Below, piece after piece: positions 44,355 through 53,733 of a stretch of DNA of 64,000 nt. The notes beneath the pieces are model-generated. The model worked only from the letters and a program-made list of their open reading frames with translations, did no database searches and was not told the origin of the DNA. The stretch is from NCBI RefSeq assembly GCF_003402535.2, contig NZ_AP025171.1, forward strand, positions 2,790,001 to 2,854,000, given 5' to 3'. The stretch is from Cupriavidus sp. P-10. GTDB lineage: Bacteria; Pseudomonadota; Gammaproteobacteria; Burkholderiales; Burkholderiaceae. How positions within the stretch are numbered: position 1 is the first letter of the stretch; the number at the start of each line of letters is the position of its first letter. The position numbers were made by a program, and so were the translations under genes.

Positions 44355-46517
44355 ATGAATCACGCCGACTTCCGCGCCACCCGCCTGCGCGCACCCAAGC
44401 CTCGCCATCTCGCCGTATTGGCGCACCTGGCAGTCCTCATCGGCTTCCCGGCGGCGGCGGCGCTGGCACAGGAGCCCGCGGCGGGAGCCGAGCCGCAATC
44501 GCTGCCCGCCGTGACGGTCAGCGCCGCCGCCGTCGATGACGCGGGCCTGCAGCTTCAGAAAAAGGCCAGTACCGGTGCGCTGGGCTCGCGCACGCAACTC
44601 GACACGCCGTATTCCACGACCATCGTCACCGGCGAGGACCTGGCCGACCGCCAGGTCGCCAAGCTCGGCGACGTGTTCGCCATGGATGCCTCGGTCACCG
44701 ACAACAGCAATGCCTACAACAGCTGGTCCAGCTACCTGACCGTGCGCGGCCTGCAGGTCGACTGGCAGAACGGCTTCAAGATCAACGGGCTGCCGTTCGT
44801 CGCCTACGGCATCACGCTGCCGTACGAGCATCTGGAGCAGGTGGAACTGCTCAAGGGCCTGCCGGGCTTCATGTACGGCTTTGGCACCCCGGGCGGCATC
44901 GTCAACTACGTCACCAAGAAGCCGACCGACACCTTTACCGCTTCGTTCGAGCTGGGCTACCGCGCCGCCAACGTGTGGAGCGAGCACATCGACCTCGGCG
45001 GCCGCGCGGGCCCGGACAACATGTTCGGCTACCGGCTTAACTACACGCACGAGGAAGGCACGCCGTACAACGCGCGCAACGTCAACCGCGACACGGTCTC
45101 GCTGGGCCTGGACGCACGCCTGACCAGGGACCTGACCTGGACCTTCGACTCGATCTACCAGGACCGCCGCACCGCCGGGCAGATGCCGTCCTTCAGCTTC
45201 TGGACCTACACCGACCAGGCGCTGCCGGCCGCGGTGTCCGGCCGCATCCGCAACTTCGCCGGCAGCGACCAGCACCTGAACACCAACCTGCAGCTGTACA
45301 CCACGGGCCTGCGCTACCAGGTCAACCCGGAATGGGCGGTCAGCACCAACTACAGCTTCAGCAAGGTCAACCGCAGCCGCAACGAGAGCCTGTATGGCGT
45401 GCTGAACCAGGCCGGCGACTACACCGACACGCGCTACGACACCGCGCAGAACCAGCAGGTCGGCTACTGGCAGGCAATGCTGGAGGGCAAGTTCCGCACC
45501 GGCCCGTTCGGCCACCAGCTGGTGGCCGGCCTGTCGTGGCAGAAGCAGATCGACCGCTATGACAACAACGGCTTCGCCGGCACGATCGGCACCGGCAATA
45601 TCTTCGAGCCGAACACCAACACGTACTTCAGCTCGACCGCGTTCAACAAGGTGCGCAACAGCGACATCACGCAGAAGTCGATCTTTGCCAGCGATACCGT
45701 GCAGCTGAGCGAGCGCTGGTCGGTGCTGGCCGGGCTGCGCGTGACCAATTTCGAGCAGAACGGCTACGTCCCGGTGGCCAGCAACTACACCAAGAACGGC
45801 GTGGTCACGCCGACGCTGGCGCTGATGTTCAAGCCGGTGCCGGCGGCCACGGTCTATGCCAGCTATGTAGAAGCGCTGGAGCCCGGCTCGATCGTGCCGG
45901 ATGGCTACACCAACGCGCGCCAGCTGCTCAGCCCGCTCCGCAGCAAGCAGTATGAAATCGGCGTCAAGGCCGACCAGCAGAAGTGGAGCGCCACCGCCGC
46001 GCTGTTCCGCATCGAGCGCGATGCAGAGTACGACAGTGTCAGCAACGGCCTGCCGACGCGGGTGCAGGACGGCTCCTCGATCTACCAGGGCGTGGAACTG
46101 GCCGGTGTGTACCGCCTGGGTTCCCAGTGGGAGTTCGGCGGCAGCGCGATGTACCTCGACACCTACTACGGCAAGGGCAATACCAACATCGACAACCGCG
46201 TGGCCGGCGCGCCCGAGCTGGTGCTGGCGGGCCGCATCAGCTACCGCGTACCGTTCGTGCCGGGCCTGCGGGTTGGCGTCGACGGCAAGTACACCAGCAA
46301 CATCAAGCTCAACGCGACCAACACGCTGGAGGCTGGCGGCTATACCGTGTTCAACCTCGGCGCCACCTACAACACGCGCGTGTACGGCAAGGACCTGACG
46401 CTGCGCGCGGCGCTGAACAACCTGACCAACAAGCGCTACTGGGGCTTCCAGTATGAAAACTACCTGCAGCCTGGCGATCCGCGCAGCGTGAGCCTGACGG
46501 CGAAGATCGCCTATTGA
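44355..46517 (+). CDS. TonB-dependent siderophore receptor
   Basis: This 720-residue outer-membrane receptor has a signal peptide (to about residue 40), a plug domain (LDTPYSTTIVTGEDLADRQV; GFMYGFGTPGGIVNYVTKKP) and a 22-strand barrel with many aromatic and Asn-rich strands. The last barrel repeat includes GATYNTRVYGKDLTLRAALN. It imports a ferric siderophore using TonB-ExbBD. No synthesis genes or sigma/anti-sigma system adjoin it, so it probably serves a xenosiderophore. The Fur box at 44291 controls it. Confidence 0.95.
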   Translation: MNHADFRATRLRAPKPRHLAVLAHLAVLIGFPAAAALAQEPAAGAEPQSLPAVTVSAAAVDDAGLQLQKKASTGALGSRTQLDTPYSTTIVTGEDLADRQVAKLGDVFAMDASVTDNSNAYNSWSSYLTVRGLQVDWQNGFKINGLPFVAYGITLPYEHLEQVELLKGLPGFMYGFGTPGGIVNYVTKKPTDTFTASFELGYRAANVWSEHIDLGGRAGPDNMFGYRLNYTHEEGTPYNARNVNRDTVSLGLDARLTRDLTWTFDSIYQDRRTAGQMPSFSFWTYTDQALPAAVSGRIRNFAGSDQHLNTNLQLYTTGLRYQVNPEWAVSTNYSFSKVNRSRNESLYGVLNQAGDYTDTRYDTAQNQQVGYWQAMLEGKFRTGPFGHQLVAGLSWQKQIDRYDNNGFAGTIGTGNIFEPNTNTYFSSTAFNKVRNSDITQKSIFASDTVQLSERWSVLAGLRVTNFEQNGYVPVASNYTKNGVVTPTLALMFKPVPAATVYASYVEALEPGSIVPDGYTNARQLLSPLRSKQYEIGVKADQQKWSATAALFRIERDAEYDSVSNGLPTRVQDGSSIYQGVELAGVYRLGSQWEFGGSAMYLDTYYGKGNTNIDNRVAGAPELVLAGRISYRVPFVPGLRVGVDGKYTSNIKLNATNTLEAGGYTVFNLGATYNTRVYGKDLTLRAALNNLTNKRYWGFQYENYLQPGDPRSVSLTAKIAY

Positions 46518-46593
46518 GTTCAGTCCTCCATACCGCCTGATTTTCTCCGCTCTCCCGCGTGCGGCAGAGGGAGAACACAACCGCAGGTTTGAC

Positions 46594-46619
46594 GACCCCG
46601 CCCTTGAGCGGGGTCTTTT
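46594..46619 (+). terminator. Intrinsic terminator after TonB receptor
   Basis: An 8-bp perfect stem GACCCCGC / GCGGGGTC with a 6-nt loop and four T residues, 77 bp after the receptor stop. A degenerate REP-like hairpin (about 46543-46576) lies between them. Confidence 0.85.
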
Positions 46620-46738
46620 CATTTGTGCGCCGCCAGGCACGGCAGGTGGCGTCCCCTCCTCCCGCGGTCACCCCGCACCCCTTCCCTTCTTTCGGGAAAA
46701 CGAATGTTGACAATCATGAATCCTTGATCTACAACATC

Positions 46739-46778
46739 GTCTACATCTTCCAATTATTTTGTAGACAATTTAGTAGAC
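46739..46778. promoter_or_regulatory. Operator candidate for allantoin operon: GTCTACA and two GTAGACA sites
   Basis: GTCTACA (46739) and TGTAGAC (46760) form a perfect 7-bp inverted pair; a second GTAGACA follows at 46773, 12 bp from the first. One copy gives TTGT-AG-ACAA, a typical FCD-GntR operator shape. The region lies 90-130 bp upstream of the permease start. The FCD-GntR regulator encoded at 50315 is the obvious candidate. Confidence 0.6.
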
Positions 46779-46867
46779 AGCGCAGCAAGGATTCCCACGG
46801 CGCACAAAAGAGCCAGACGGCCATACGTTCGCCTATCGTCAAGACAACCATCTGCCAGGAGACTCAG

Positions 46868-48403
46868 ATGATGCAAACGACCGTAACGCCAGACGCGACC
46901 GCCAGCGCCCCGCAGGCAGGGCATGCCGCACACGGCAATGCCCTGATCAAGCCCACCTACGACGAGCGGCTGACCAACGAGGACCTGGCGCCGCTGCGCA
47001 AGCAGACCTGGGGCACCTACAACATCTTTGCCTTCTGGATGTCAGACGTGCACAGCGTGGGCGGCTACATCACCGCCGGCAGCCTGTTCGCGCTGGGGCT
47101 GACCAGCTGGCAGGTGCTGGTGTCGCTGCTGGTCGGGATCGTGATCGTGCAATTCTTCTGCAACCTGGTGGCCAAGCCCAGCCAGATGACCGGCACGCCT
47201 TACCCGGTGATCTGCCGGGCTTCGTTCGGCGTGCTCGGCGCCAATATCCCGGCCATCATCCGCGGGCTGATCGCGGTGGCCTGGTACGGGATCCAGACCT
47301 ACCTGGCGTCCAGCGCCTTCCTGGTGCTGGCGCTGCACTTCTTCCCCTCGCTGGCGCCGTATGCCGACCTCAGGCTGCACGGCTTTGCCGGGCTGTCCAC
47401 GCTGGGCTGGGCCGCGTTCATGGTGCTGTGGGTGCTGCAGGCGCTGGTGTTCTGGACCGGCATGGAGACCATCCGCAAGTTCATCGACTGGGCCGGCCCG
47501 GCGGTGTACGTGGTGATGATCGCGCTGGCGATCTGGCTGGTGAACAAGGCCGGCTGGGAGAACGTCAACTTCACGCTGAGCTTCGTCAAGTACACCGGCT
47601 GGGAAGCGGTGCCGGTGATGCTGAGCGCGATCGCGCTGGTGGTGTCGTACTTCTCCGGCCCGATGCTGAACTTCGGCGACTTCTCGCGCTATGCCAAGGA
47701 CTTCAAGTCGGTCAAGCGCGGCAACTTCTGGGGCCTGCCGGTCAACTTCCTGGGCTTCTCGCTGCTGACCGTGATCACCACCTCGGCCACGCTGCCGGTG
47801 TTCGGCAAGCTGATCACCGACCCGGTGGAAACCGTCAGCCATATCGACAGCACCTTCGCCATGCTGCTGGGCGCGTTCACCTTCATGACCGCGACCATCG
47901 GCATCAACATCGTCGCCAACTTCGTGTCGCCGGCGTTCGACTTCTCCAACGTGTCGCCCAAGCACATCAGCTGGCGCACCGGCGGCATGATCGCCGCGGT
48001 GGCCTCGATCTTCATCACGCCCTGGAACCTGTACAACAACCCAGAGGTGATCCACTACACGCTGGACGTGCTGGGCGCCTTCATCGGCCCGCTGTTCGGC
48101 ATCCTGATCGCCGACTACTACCTGGTGCGCCGCCAGCACGTGGAAGTCGATGACCTGTACACGCTGAACCCGCGCGGCCGCTACTGGTACCGCAACGGCT
48201 TCAACCCGGCAGCAGTGGCCACCATGATTCCCGCGGCTGTCATCCCGATCCTGTGCGTGGTGGTGCCGGCCTGGCAGGCGGCGGCCAACTACAGCTGGTT
48301 CATCGGCATGGGCATCGCGCTGGTGCTGTACCGCCAGCTGGCGCCGCGCATGATGCCGGGCCACCTGGCCTCGCCTGCCGATCCGGCCGCCAGCAAGGCC
48401 TGA
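46868..48403 (+). CDS. NCS1-family allantoin/purine-related permease
   Basis: This 511-residue inner-membrane transporter has the NCS1 N-terminus (LAPLRKQTWGTYNIFAFWMSD), about 12 helices and the conserved GPMLNFGDFSRYAKD stretch. It imports a nucleobase, hydantoin or allantoin with sodium or protons. The operon with racemase and PuuE points to allantoin. The start at 46868 follows AGGAGA; two ATG codons are adjacent. Confidence 0.9.
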   Translation: MMQTTVTPDATASAPQAGHAAHGNALIKPTYDERLTNEDLAPLRKQTWGTYNIFAFWMSDVHSVGGYITAGSLFALGLTSWQVLVSLLVGIVIVQFFCNLVAKPSQMTGTPYPVICRASFGVLGANIPAIIRGLIAVAWYGIQTYLASSAFLVLALHFFPSLAPYADLRLHGFAGLSTLGWAAFMVLWVLQALVFWTGMETIRKFIDWAGPAVYVVMIALAIWLVNKAGWENVNFTLSFVKYTGWEAVPVMLSAIALVVSYFSGPMLNFGDFSRYAKDFKSVKRGNFWGLPVNFLGFSLLTVITTSATLPVFGKLITDPVETVSHIDSTFAMLLGAFTFMTATIGINIVANFVSPAFDFSNVSPKHISWRTGGMIAAVASIFITPWNLYNNPEVIHYTLDVLGAFIGPLFGILIADYYLVRRQHVEVDDLYTLNPRGRYWYRNGFNPAAVATMIPAAVIPILCVVVPAWQAAANYSWFIGMGIALVLYRQLAPRMMPGHLASPADPAASKA

Positions 48404-48446
48404 ACGACCACTCTCCAACGACCGCATCCATCTCAGAGCCGCGTCC

Positions 48447-49181
48447 ATGAAGCTGAAGATCATCAACCCCAATACCACCGAAAGCATGACCGAGAAGATC
48501 GGCCAGTGCGCCCGCGCCGTGGCCGAGCAGGGTACGCGCATCAGCGCGGTCAGCCCGCGCATGGGCCCGGCCTCGATCGAGAGCCACTATGACGAGGCGC
48601 TGTCGGTGCCCGGCATCCTCGACGAGATCCTGGCGGGCGAGCAGGAAGGCGTCGACGGCTACGTCATCGCCTGCTTCGGCGACCCCGGCCTGTATGCGGC
48701 GCGCGAGGTGGCCCGCGGCCCCGTGATCGGCATCGCCGAAGCGGCAATGCACATGGCCAGCATGGTCGGCAGCAGCTTCAGCGTGGTCACCACGCTGGCA
48801 CGCACCTGCAATATCGCCTGGCATCTGGCCGAGCGCTACGGCATGAAGCGCTTCTGCAGCAACGTGCGCGCCTGCGACCTGCCGGTGCTCGACCTGGAGC
48901 GCCCCGGCTCGGACGCGCGCCGCATCATCACCGAGGCCTGCCGCCGCGCGCTGGTGGAAGACCGCAGCGAATGCATCGTGCTCGGCTGCGCCGGCATGAC
49001 CGATTTGTGCGACGAGATCGCCGACGCCATCGGCGCGCCGGTGATCGACGGCGTGACGTGCGCGGTCAAGCTGGCCGAGTCGCTGGTGTCGGTGCGGCTG
49101 GCCACCAGCAAGCGTGGCGACTGGGCGCGGCCGCTGCCGAAGGCGTATGCCGGCATGCTGGCGCCGTATGCACTGAACTGA
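48447..49181 (+). CDS. Asp/Glu/hydantoin racemase family, probable allantoin racemase
   Basis: This 244-residue protein has the family marks IINPNTTESMT at the N-terminus and two catalytic Cys in segments VIACFGDPG and IVLGCAGMTDL. In this operon it most likely interconverts (R)- and (S)-allantoin so that one-handed downstream enzymes can use both. A hydantoin racemase role cannot be excluded. Its stop lies in a 13-bp duplication. Confidence 0.85.
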   Translation: MKLKIINPNTTESMTEKIGQCARAVAEQGTRISAVSPRMGPASIESHYDEALSVPGILDEILAGEQEGVDGYVIACFGDPGLYAAREVARGPVIGIAEAAMHMASMVGSSFSVVTTLARTCNIAWHLAERYGMKRFCSNVRACDLPVLDLERPGSDARRIITEACRRALVEDRSECIVLGCAGMTDLCDEIADAIGAPVIDGVTCAVKLAESLVSVRLATSKRGDWARPLPKAYAGMLAPYALN

Positions 49182-49194
49182 GGCACTGAACTGA
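49171..49194 (+). repeat. Tandem 13-bp duplication spanning the racemase stop codon
   Basis: CACTGAACTGA occurs twice, separated by GG. The first copy carries the racemase stop TGA (49179-49181); the second runs into the PuuE start (TGATG). Confidence 0.9.
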
Positions 49195-50225
49195 TGTTTC
49201 GAGAACCTCTTACCCTATCGCGCAACATGCTCCAGACACGTTATCCCCGCGACCTGACCGGCTACGGTGCCCAGCCTCCTCACGCCCGCTGGCCGGGCGG
49301 CGCGCGCATCGCCGTGCAGTTCGTCCTCAACTATGAAGAAGGCGGCGAGAACTGCGTGCTGCACGGCGACGCCGCCTCCGAGCAGTTCCTCTCCGAGATC
49401 GTCGGCGCGGCGGCCTATCCCGACCGCCACATGAGCATGGAGGGCATCTATGAATACGGCTCGCGCGCGGGTGCCTGGCGCATCCTGCGCGAGTTCGAAA
49501 AGCGCGGCCTGCCGCTGACCATCTTCGGCGTGTCGATGGCGCTGCAGCGCCATCCGGATCTGACGCGCGCCTTCGTCGAACTGGGCCACGAGATCGCCTG
49601 CCACGGCTGGCGCTGGATCCACTACCAGAACATGGACGAAGCCACCGAGCGCGAGCACATGCGCATCGGCATGCAGATCATCAAGGAGCTGACCGGCGAG
49701 CTGCCACTGGGCTGGTACACCGGCCGCGACAGCCCCAACACGCGCCGCCTCGTCGTCGAGCACGGCGGCTTGCTGTACGACTCGGACTACTACGGCGACG
49801 ACCTGCCCTTCTGGACTGAAGTCGAAGTCACCGGCGGCGAAAAGAAGCCGCACCTGGTGGTGCCGTACACGCTGGACTCGAACGACATGCGCTTTGCCAC
49901 GCCGCAAGGCTTCAACACCGGCGAGCAATTCTTCCAGTACCTGAAGGATGCGTTCGACGTGCTGTATGAAGAAGGCGACCCGAGCGGACAGGACAGCCCC
50001 AAGATGCTGTCGATCGGCATGCACTGCCGGCTGCTCGGCCGTCCCGGCCGCTTCCGCGCGCTGCAGCGCTTCCTTGACTACGTGCAGGGCCATGACAAGG
50101 TGTGGATCTGCCGCCGTGTCGACCTCGCGCGGCACTGGGCGCAGGTCCATCCGTTCCGCCCCGCAACGACTGCCTCTGCAATTGCCAGCGCTGCCAGCGC
50201 TGCCAGGGAAGCCGCCACGGCCTGA
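49194..50225 (+). CDS. puuE: Allantoinase, PuuE type (polysaccharide-deacetylase fold)
   Basis: This 343-residue protein shows the PuuE pattern: YPRDLTGYGAQPPHARWPGG, then VQFVLNYEEGGENCVLHGD, EIACHGWRW and the C-terminal half of the deacetylase-like barrel. PuuE-type allantoinases open the allantoin ring to allantoate without the metal centre of classical allantoinase. A second ATG at 49227 gives a start closer to most family members. It is the third gene of the allantoin operon. Confidence 0.9.
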   Translation: MFREPLTLSRNMLQTRYPRDLTGYGAQPPHARWPGGARIAVQFVLNYEEGGENCVLHGDAASEQFLSEIVGAAAYPDRHMSMEGIYEYGSRAGAWRILREFEKRGLPLTIFGVSMALQRHPDLTRAFVELGHEIACHGWRWIHYQNMDEATEREHMRIGMQIIKELTGELPLGWYTGRDSPNTRRLVVEHGGLLYDSDYYGDDLPFWTEVEVTGGEKKPHLVVPYTLDSNDMRFATPQGFNTGEQFFQYLKDAFDVLYEEGDPSGQDSPKMLSIGMHCRLLGRPGRFRALQRFLDYVQGHDKVWICRRVDLARHWAQVHPFRPATTASAIASAASAAREAATA

Positions 50226-50314
50226 CCCGCGCCGTCCCCGTCGCCATATTTGTGTACGATATAGCCGTGTTTCGTCGCCACTTCCGGCGACACCCCGACT
50301 GTCCGTACCCAGAT

Positions 50315-51121
50315 ATGGCAACCACATCGAAGAAGGCGGCGCCCGTCGCGGCGGCGAAAGCGCCGCGACGGCCCGCATCCAGAACCGCGGCCAAGGCCGC
50401 CCCGCCAGCCCCGCCGGATGAACCGGCCGGCAACGAGTCCGCCGCCGGCGAGGCTTCCGCCACCGAAGCCATCTATCTTGGCCTGCTGACCGCGATCATG
50501 GAGCATCGCCTGCTGGCCGGCACCAAGCTGGTGGAAGAACGCCTGTGCGAAGTCACCGGCGCCAGCCGCGCGCGCATCCGGCAGGTGTTCGCCCGCCTTG
50601 CGCATGAAAAGCTGGTCACGCTGGTGCCCAACCGCGGCGCCTTCGTGTCGAGCCCCACGGTCGACGAGGCGCGCGAAGTTTTCCAGGCCCGCCGTGTGGT
50701 CGAACCCGCGCTGGCCGCTGAACTGGCGCTGGGCGCCACGCCGGCCAAGGTCCGCAGCCTGCGCCGCCATGCCATGGAAGAGGACAACGCGCGCGCCCGC
50801 GGCGACCGCGCCGCGATGATCCGACTGTCGGGCGAGTTCCATATCCTGCTGGCCGAGATGGCCGGCAATGCGATCCTGGAAAAGCTGATCCGCGAGATGG
50901 TCTCGCTCACCTGCCTGATCATCACGCTGTACGACCGCCCCGGCGCCCCCGCGTGCGCCGAGCACGAACACCGCCAGCTGATCGACGCCATCGAGCAGCG
51001 CGATGCCGCGCGCGCGAGCGCACTGATGGCCGAGCACCTCGAGCATATCGAAGGCTCGCTCGACCTGAGCATGCCCGACAGCGGCGCGCCTGATTTCTAC
51101 AGCATTTTCAGCAAGGGTTGA
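50315..51121 (+). CDS. GntR-family regulator, FCD subfamily, with Ala/Lys/Pro N-terminal extension
   Basis: The 268-residue protein has a helix-turn-helix near residues 50-110 (EAIYLGLLTAIMEHRLLAG ... VEERLCEVTGASRARIRQ) and an FCD effector domain (FHILLAEMAGNAILEKLI with metal-binding His/Asp/His). About 45 residues at the N-terminus are Ala/Lys/Pro-rich (SKKAAPVAAAKAPRRPASR), an unusual extension that could help non-specific DNA binding. It follows the allantoinase on the same strand after 89 bp and is the likely operon regulator. Confidence 0.88.
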   Translation: MATTSKKAAPVAAAKAPRRPASRTAAKAAPPAPPDEPAGNESAAGEASATEAIYLGLLTAIMEHRLLAGTKLVEERLCEVTGASRARIRQVFARLAHEKLVTLVPNRGAFVSSPTVDEAREVFQARRVVEPALAAELALGATPAKVRSLRRHAMEEDNARARGDRAAMIRLSGEFHILLAEMAGNAILEKLIREMVSLTCLIITLYDRPGAPACAEHEHRQLIDAIEQRDAARASALMAEHLEHIEGSLDLSMPDSGAPDFYSIFSKG

Positions 51122-51179
51122 TCCGCGACTAGACTGCATCCAGGCCTTCCTCCAGGCCTTCGTCAACCGGAGACGCGCC

Positions 51180-51533
51180 ATGGATGCTGTTCCCCCGCCA
51201 GCCACACCGCCAGAGCCAGCACCCCAGCTGGTGCCCAGCGGCTACCGCCAGGGCATCATCACCGCCATCACGGTGCTGCTGGGCTTCTCGCTGGCGTTCT
51301 GGCGCTTCTGGGGCTTCGAAAGCCCGGGCCACTGGAACGTGCGCGCGGTGTTCGCCGCGATCTCGCTGCTGGCGGCGGTATCGCTGCAGATCGTCGCGCT
51401 GTTCCGCGCGCTGCGCATCGAGGACGATGCGGTGGAGGAATACCGCAAGACAGTGCGGTGGTTTATCGCTTCCGCACTGGCGTTGCTGACAGGACTGGCC
51501 GTGGCAATGATCGACGCGGCGCTGTCACCCTGA
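51180..51533 (+). CDS. Small membrane protein, unrecognised
   Basis: This 117-residue protein has a Pro-rich N-terminus (PPPATPPEPAP) and three predicted membrane helices: GIITAITVLLGFSLAF, AAISLLAAVSLQIVAL and FIASALALLTGLAVAM. No named domain was recognised. It follows the GntR gene after 58 bp on the same strand. Confidence 0.6.
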   Translation: MDAVPPPATPPEPAPQLVPSGYRQGIITAITVLLGFSLAFWRFWGFESPGHWNVRAVFAAISLLAAVSLQIVALFRALRIEDDAVEEYRKTVRWFIASALALLTGLAVAMIDAALSP

Positions 51534-51547
51534 ATCCACCCGCACGT

Positions 51548-51934
51548 TCAGCGCCCCGCATCGCCGATGTCGATGCCGTCGACGCGATCCGGGTAGAAGG
51601 CCACGTGCGAGGCAATCGCCGCGACCGCATCGTAAGGCGTCTCGTAGCTCCACACCGCATCGCGCCCACGCTCGCCGGCAGCCGGGATGGAGAAGTAGCT
51701 GCAATCGCCCTTGTAGGGGCAGTAGGTGGCGTGATCGCTGCGCGCGAGCTGCGCCATGTCGACATCGGCGCGCGGGATGTACTGCACCGGCGCATAGCTG
51801 GCTTCCTGCAGCGTCAGCGCCGCGGTACTGTCGGCGACAACGCGGCCCGCCACCCTGACCACCACGCGCCCTTGCGTCGGCGTGACGGTGATGGGGTGGT
51901 CGGGGCCCGGGATCCTGACGGGCTTGCCTGGCAT
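51548..51934 (-). CDS. DUF427 protein
   Basis: This 128-residue soluble protein has the DUF427 core ARSDHATYCPYKGDCSYFS and SYETPYDAVAAIASHVAFYP. The family is widespread with no settled activity. The start at 51934 follows AGGAG. It converges with the membrane protein, 14 bp apart. Confidence 0.85.
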   Translation of the reverse strand: MPGKPVRIPGPDHPITVTPTQGRVVVRVAGRVVADSTAALTLQEASYAPVQYIPRADVDMAQLARSDHATYCPYKGDCSYFSIPAAGERGRDAVWSYETPYDAVAAIASHVAFYPDRVDGIDIGDAGR

Positions 51935-51967
51935 CGTCCTGCTCCTGCGTGGCGGGATGCAGGACAT

Positions 51968-52186
51968 TCTAGGCGCTTGCCGGGCAACCTGCCGGCGCGG
52001 CGCAAACTGCGAGTGTCGCGCGCAACTTCCTGTGCGTTTCGAGGGTTACCCCGAGGCGTTTTCGCAAGCTTATGTTGCGTGCCGTTGCGTAGACTGGCTT
52101 GCGTTTTTCGCTGCCGGCCACGAATGTAAAAGCCGGGCGAAGCCTGATCACGACAATGCGCGCCGCCACGGCGCAGGAGCACGCAA
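51968..52186. other. Divergent intergenic region before SDR gene
   Basis: A 219-bp region containing short TTGCG/CGCAA-type half-sites (around 52060-52095) but no long clean dyad. It should contain the promoters of the DUF427 and SDR genes. Confidence 0.3.
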
Positions 52187-52879
52187 ATGAACTTCAACGG
52201 CAAGAACGTACTGGTCACCGGCGCACGCGGCAACCTGGGCCGCGCGGTCGCGCACGCCTTCGCACAGGCAGGCGCGCGCGTGGTGCTGCTGGACCGCCAT
52301 GCCGCACCGCTGCCCGAAGCCGGCAGCGGCCACCTGGCGCTGCAGGCCGACCTGCTCGATGCGGACAGCCTGGGCAATGCCATCGGCGAAGCCGTGCAGG
52401 CGTGCGGGCGCATCGACGTGGTGTGCAACCTGGCCGGCGGCTTCGCCATGGGCACGGGCATCCACGAGACCAGCGCAGCCGACTGGAACCGCCTGTTCGA
52501 CATGAACGTGGGCACGGTACTGAACATGGCGCGCGCCGTGGTGCCGCACATGCTGTCCGCCGGCGGCGGCGCCATCGTCAACGTGGGCGCCAATTCGGCG
52601 GCACGCGGGCTGGCGCAGATGGGCGCCTACTGCGCGTCCAAGGACGCGCTCGCGCGGGTGACCGAATCGATGTCGGCCGAACTGCGCGACCAGGGTATCC
52701 GCATCAACGCGGTGCTGCCCAGCATCCTCGACACGCCCGAGAACCGCCAGGCCATGCCGGATGCCGACACCTCGCGCTGGGTCGGCCTGGACGCACTGGC
52801 CGACGTGATCCTGTTCCTCGCCTCCGACGCCGCGCGCGCGGTGCAGGGCGCGCTGGTGCCGGTGGTCAACCGCGCGTAA
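52187..52879 (+). CDS. Short-chain dehydrogenase/reductase (SDR)
   Basis: This 230-residue protein has the cofactor motif LVTGARGNLGRAV at the N-terminus, NLAGG (NNAG-like) and a catalytic Tyr-x3-Lys in YCASKDAL. It is a single-domain classical SDR; substrate unknown. A perfect 16-bp palindrome overlies its stop codon. Confidence 0.9.
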   Translation: MNFNGKNVLVTGARGNLGRAVAHAFAQAGARVVLLDRHAAPLPEAGSGHLALQADLLDADSLGNAIGEAVQACGRIDVVCNLAGGFAMGTGIHETSAADWNRLFDMNVGTVLNMARAVVPHMLSAGGGAIVNVGANSAARGLAQMGAYCASKDALARVTESMSAELRDQGIRINAVLPSILDTPENRQAMPDADTSRWVGLDALADVILFLASDAARAVQGALVPVVNRA

Positions 52880-52890
52880 TGCGCATTACG
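52875..52890. repeat. Perfect 16-bp palindrome over the SDR stop codon
   Basis: CGTAATGCGCATTACG includes the TAA stop (52877-52879). A second hairpin (stem GCCGTGCC / GGCACGGC, 52900-52923) follows. Together they may end transcription or block RNA decay; no T-run is present. Confidence 0.8.
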
Positions 52891-53022
52891 GTCGCGCGCG
52901 CCGTGCCGGACCCACGGCACGGCACTTGTCGCTTCCGTCAAGACCATAGGATGTTCGCGGCCGGGGCACTATGCTGAATGGCGTTGCGCCACCGTGCCCA
53001 CGTTTCGCCAAGGAGCAGCCAC

Positions 53023-53700
53023 ATGAACATCCTGATGGTGTTGACCTCACATGACCAGCTCGGCAATACCGGCAAGAAGACCGGCTTCTGGCTGGAAGAA
53101 TTCGCCGCGCCCTACTACGTCTTCAAGGACGCCGGCGCTGGCATCACGCTGGCCTCGCCCAAGGGCGGCCAGCCGCCGATCGATCCCAAGAGCGACGACC
53201 CCGACGCGCAGACCGACGCTACCCGCCGCTTCCGCTCGGATGCTGACGCGCAGGCCGTGCTGGCCAGCACGCTGACGCTGGACCAGGTGAAGGCGGAGGA
53301 CTTCGACGCCGTGTTCTATCCCGGCGGCCATGGGCCGCTGTGGGACCTGGCGGAAGACAAGCGTTCGATCGCGCTGATCGAGCAGTTCGTCCGGCTGGGC
53401 AAGCCGGTGGGCGCCGTGTGCCATGCGCCGGGGGTGCTGCGACACGTCAAGGGCGCGGACGGGCAGCCGTTGGTGAAGGGCAAGGAAGTCACGGGCTTTA
53501 CCAACAGCGAGGAAGAGGCGGTGCAGCTGACCAAGGTAGTGCCGTTCCTGGTGGAGGATGTGCTGACGGCCAGCGGCGGGCGGTTTACCCGCGGGGAGGA
53601 CTGGGCCAGCCACGTTGCGGTGGCGGGAAGGCTGGTGACGGGGCAGAACCCGGCTTCGTCGGAGGCGGGGGCCGAGGCGGTGCTGGGGCTGTTGAAGTAA
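53023..53700 (+). CDS. DJ-1/PfpI-family protein (type 1 glutamine amidotransferase fold)
   Basis: This 225-residue protein has the nucleophile elbow AVCHAPGVL and an early Glu, as in Hsp31/YhbO-like or general class-I GATase-fold proteins. It is similar to stress-linked glyoxalase or deglycase proteins, but the substrate is uncertain. AGGAG precedes the start. It is followed by a REP-like hairpin. Confidence 0.85.
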   Translation: MNILMVLTSHDQLGNTGKKTGFWLEEFAAPYYVFKDAGAGITLASPKGGQPPIDPKSDDPDAQTDATRRFRSDADAQAVLASTLTLDQVKAEDFDAVFYPGGHGPLWDLAEDKRSIALIEQFVRLGKPVGAVCHAPGVLRHVKGADGQPLVKGKEVTGFTNSEEEAVQLTKVVPFLVEDVLTASGGRFTRGEDWASHVAVAGRLVTGQNPASSEAGAEAVLGLLK

Positions 53701-53733
53701 AGCCCGGCGCTTTCACGTCGCCGGCGGTCTGCT

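Noticed and set aside
44095..44394. Minus-strand frame with a Cys-rich tail (ACACMAEIKSYCGCC)
   Set aside because: No ribosome binding site, overlaps the Fur box and receptor start, and the Cys cluster could be chance in short DNA; possibly a decayed gene end, not supportable.
44343..46640. 765-residue minus-strand frame over the TonB receptor
   Set aside because: Antisense shadow; the receptor on the plus strand is clearly real.
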